NCBI RefSeq assembly: GCF_030052815.1
Contig: NC_079510.1
Coordinates: forward strand, 42,657,566-42,721,565
Direction of reading: 5' to 3'
Origin: Hevea brasiliensis
Lineage: Eukaryota > Streptophyta > Magnoliopsida > Malpighiales > Euphorbiaceae
DNA length: 64,000 bases
A program made the position numbers and the translations under genes. Position 1 is the stretch's first letter. The number at the start of each line of letters is the position of its first letter. This document shows positions 60,661-64,000 of the stretch, one piece after another. Below the pieces are notes generated by a model. It was not told the DNA's origin and searched no databases. It saw only the letters and a program-made list of their open reading frames with translations.

Positions 60661-61480
60661 CTTTAAAATGTGATGCAAAAATTTTTAGGGGTGCCTTATC
60701 CAAAGAGCTATGAAAATCACCTATTAAAGTAACTTAACACCCCTTTAGCCATACCAACAATCCATATACCCATCCTTCAAAATGCAAAGAATCTAGTGCT
60801 TATCCAAGCTTTCACCGCTTAGCCATCAAGTCAATTATCATTCAAAATTCCCAAACCAACCAATCAAAAGAGAGAGTCATGCTCAAAAGGAATTCTAGGA
60901 CAATCAATAGTCAAAGTGTCTCTATATGGAATGATGGAATTGAATGAATGAATGAATAGTTTTCCAATCCCATAGGCAAATTCCCTACTCCCATCTCCAC
61001 TAATGTAGCAAGTACTATCAAGAGATCAAAGGTCTTTTTAGGGGTGTAATGGGGCCATGGGGTTCAAAATGAGGCTAAGAAGAAGAATGGGTAAAAAGGA
61101 TTCAAAGCATGAGAATATTTCCAATCTTAACAACATAAGGTACACTTCTTATTTTATTATATTTTTTTTTCTTTTTCTCCTTTCTTTTTATTTATTTATT
61201 TATTTATATGGGGGAGAGAAATACACAATGAGAATTGTCAAGTGCTAGCATATTTTACCAAACACATAAAAATGGAGGGACATTTTGATACTTTAACTTG
61301 TTTCTTGCATTTTCTTTTGATGATTGTCCCTAAAATTGCCACCCCCAAACTCATTTCTTTTAATACTTTGGGTGGATTTCTTTCATTTTGGATGACAATG
61401 GTGAAAAGCACATATACTAGCACTTTTTTACAAGATGACAAGCATTTCTTCTCCCTTTTATTGTATTTTTTTCTTTTCTT

Positions 61481-61513
<33 letters not shown>

Positions 61514-62852
61514 ACCTAATGTTGTAAATAATTATTCTCATGAAAAGGGTTGGAGTGTTTGGTTCATTGGCTAGGTAACAATAAGGATTTCAAGAAAATT
61601 ATGGATAAAAAGGCTCAAAGGGGTTTGCAAGGGTCAATTTTAATTAGGAAAAGAGCCAAAGGTTTAAAATGAGAAGGTTTAAATCAAAGAATGCCTAATC
61701 ATCTCTCTTTTCAAGTACAAGCTGGTATTTCGCCTTGAAAGGTTTAGAAAATTTGTTCTAGGATTGGTGAGACATCATTTGACTACCTTATATCCAATAA
61801 CTCCCTCTAAACACTTCAATCTCTAAAGGACTAGTTGGGTGGCTTTTTGGCTAAGAAGATATAGGCAAGGGATAAACACTTCAAAACCTTGCATCTCTTA
61901 GGAAACTTTCAATCCACAAACCCAACTAAAGGTAAGTCAAATCACTCTCATAGGCAACTTTTCAATACTCAAGGGATTTGGCAAAAGATTTTAATGCATG
62001 ATGCATGATTCCTAAAAATGAGTAATGCATTAACTAAATGAAGGAAGTCTAATTGTGTGCAATGTGTACAATTTCTAAGTGATGTATAATGTGTGTCTAA
62101 ATGTGTAATGTATATGTATGTATGGATGTATATGTAAAATATTTACAATATATGTAAATGGAATGGGATGGGATGCTCTATACTCAAAATGTGAAAAATG
62201 AAGCAAAAATCAAAATGTGCACCCCCAAACTCAAAATTAGACATTGTCCTCAATGTCTCAAGCAATGTAATATCAAAACTCAAAGCAAAGGGAATAACCA
62301 GGATTAGTGAAAATTAAGAGCAAAAAGAAAGAGTTACCTGGTATGGAGCAGAGGAGAATTCAAGATATAAAGGGATGCATAAGAAGTCGCACGTGTTATG
62401 CAGAGTAAAGTGTCGTCCGAACATGTGCATAAGTAGGGTGCATAGGCCGCAAGGCTCGCATGAGTGGCAATAAGGGCTGCACAGGCTATGCAGGACATTT
62501 GCATAAGGGAATTACAGCCTGTGCAGTTCTGCATAAGTGGCATAAAAGGGCTGCACAGGCTATGCAAAATATTTGCATAAGGGAATTCACAGCCTGTGCA
62601 GTATATTCAAAAGCTGCTGCATGATGCTGAGCAAGGACAAATGTGCAACCACCAGTAGAAGCATGCGAATATAGACAGAGTATGGACAAATATGCACAAA
62701 AAGGGCAGTAAAGGCAATGGAAATCAAAGAAAACTAATGTAATGGCTATCCAATAAAACTTCAAGAAAAACAGAATTCAAAACAAACTAAAATTATTTCA
62801 ACATATTTACAAAGAAAAACTCCTACAAGTTTGAACAAAAGTAAAACAGAAA
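60661..62852 (-). other. 3' non-coding region of second Athila-like element
   Basis: No gene. It can be aligned in blocks with 1632-3783. 61685-61775 is nearly the same as the block at 2575-2670. A TA microsatellite is near 61480-61505. 62375-62600 carries another ctgcataag/gcacaggctatgca word cluster. Confidence 0.75.
62222..62258 (-). promoter_or_regulatory. Internal polypurine-like tract plus hairpin of second element
   Basis: The tract is at 62222-62233 and the stem has arms 62239-62246 and 62251-62258. Relative to 3117-3136 one pair is changed on both sides (A-T to G-C), keeping 8 bp paired. A bare tract is at 61341-61352. Confidence 0.75.
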
Positions 62853-64000
62853 CTAATCTAATTCTATTGTTTTGCCTTTGTCCAAAGAAGTTGCTAAGGG
62901 GCTGGTTGCTGCTGGTTGCTGTCGAAATGATGGTGCTGGAGGAGGTGATGGAGGTGGAGGAGGCATTCCCAGAAAAACCATGAGCTGCTTCATCATCTCC
63001 TTCAATTCTCTCTGCTTGTCTCTGGTTTCCATGACAAAGTCAAATAGTTGATCATGACGATCCTTGAGGGTATCAAGACTAGTGTCAAGCTTCCTATCCA
63101 CAAAGTATATATCATCACTAAGCCTTTTAAGGTAGGTGAATAAGGCTTTAGTGTTGAATGCAGGAGGGCCTGTGGATGAGGAGGGTTCAGCTGCAGAAGG
63201 TGGGGGCTGTGCAGAAGCTGCTGGGGTGTCCTGTGCAGACTGAGGGGGTGGGGTAGGTTCGTGAGAGTCTTTGTGGGACCGTGGGACAAAGGCTTGGGTC
63301 AGCAGTGGGTCTGGCCATTCTTTGGTTGTGCAATGTCAGAATGTGGCAGGTTGAATCCTGTTTTGGATAGGTGTGTAGCATCAAAATATAAGGTGTCTAC
63401 AAGTGCTGGTATTGGGTGCTCTTCAGGATTAAAACCAAAATGCTTGGCTATTACAGTTATGAGCCCACCCAAGACAATGTCACCTATGGATTTGGTGGCA
63501 ATATGCAACACATGCTCACAAAAGAAATAACCAGGAGAAACCTTGACTTTGTGAAAAGCACACCATAACATGAATAATTCAGATTTCCCACAAGACTGTA
63601 ACTAGTCCCTCTGCCCAAGATAGTGCTAGCAATCAGCCTATGAATAAACCTAAGTGCAGGGTCTAGTATTTGAGAGGTTTTTGATCTGCCAGCAGAAAAA
63701 GTCTGAGGTTGGTTGGTGATAATTCTCCAAAATTGAGCAGCATTCCAAATACCCTTGTTTGCTACCTCTACCCCTGTGTATGGCACTCTAAATAGCCCAT
63801 CAATTGCAAAACCAAAAATGCTATGAAATTGGTCCAATGATAACTCTCTATTTTGCCCCAAACATCTAAATTTCATAGTTGGCTTAAAATCTACATCATG
63901 CAATTTCAGGGTGGCAGAGAATGAGGAAATAAATTCCAAAACTAAAGCTGGATAAATAATTTCTTGCTTGTGCACAAATTCCATCCAACCCATACCATTA
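62853..64000 (-). pseudogene. Third ORF of second Athila-like element, broken and partial
   Basis: The frame enters from beyond 64000. Matches to the first element's third ORF: the region from WMEFVHKQEI to the ILGRGTSYS motif aligns with GWTDFAKIREP to ILGRGHSNS. The frame shifts near 63590, meets TGA at 63299-63301, then a Pro/His/Leu-rich part, and shifts again near 63100 before the C-terminal part (MDRKLDTSLDTLKDRHDQLF, then a proline run) ending at 62853. Function unknown. Confidence 0.78.

Larger units (their letters stand above)
59001..64000 (-). mobile_element. Second Athila-like gypsy element, 3' part, cut by window end
   Basis: The 3' LTR is at 59001-60620; the internal region runs rightward out of the window. 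Layout and words match the first element: hairpin plus tract at the LTR edge, two more tracts, a conserved block, then the third ORF. The LTRs of the two elements are clearly diverged, so these are related families rather than copies of one event. Confidence 0.9.

Overview
This is nuclear DNA of a eudicot plant. Genes have introns, there is much AT-rich DNA, and LTR retrotransposons, a LINE and hAT-type MITEs fill most of the window. The host genes are plant-specific: two RNA-dependent RNA polymerase 1 (RDR1) copies and SABATH methyltransferase pieces. The species cannot be read from sequence alone; the gene types would fit a woody eudicot such as a member of Malpighiales, which is only a guess. 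I see no tRNA, rRNA or CRISPR.

Layout. 22-13987 is a complete minus-strand Ty3/gypsy element of Athila type (tRNA-Asp primer site, 5-bp target duplication tggtc). It sits in what looks like the last intron of a plus-strand SABATH gene, whose final exon is 14053-14400. Facing that gene is RDR1a (23260-14870), a broken copy: frameshift in exon 1, a decayed Ty1/copia element (17159-21970) in intron 1, and no catalytic 3' part. RDR1b (31030-27387) keeps all four coding exons (1105 codons plus stop, with the DLDGD catalytic motif), but codon 117 is TGA where the family has Trp. 31.9-43.1 kb is intergenic: AT-rich DNA, several hAT MITEs with 8-bp duplications, copia and gypsy scraps, and a 13-unit tandem array with hairpins (40981-41690). 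43141-54809 is a decayed plus-strand LINE that received a young minus-strand copia element with LTRs that look identical (43651-48434). 55-58.2 kb holds two more MITEs around a SABATH pseudogene (56507-57262). 59001 to the window end is the 3' part of a second Athila-like element, a relative of the first.

How it fits together. The host content is a small cluster of SABATH and RDR1 genes that was duplicated and then invaded. RDR1 normally makes double-stranded RNA from viral and other single-stranded RNA in salicylate-linked antiviral silencing; SABATH enzymes methylate small carboxylic acids, salicylate among them. As read here neither RDR1 copy can make a full protein. Stop codons in the elements and in RDR1b are mostly explained by C:G to T:A transitions, the change expected from deamination of methylated cytosine.

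The most unusual non-coding signal is a module shared by both Athila-like elements: a hairpin with an AGGA loop next to a TGAGTTTGGGGG polypurine-like tract. It occurs at the true primer site beside the 3' LTR and again about 1.5-1.6 kb inside, with a third bare tract between. One stem shows a compensatory base-pair change between the two elements.
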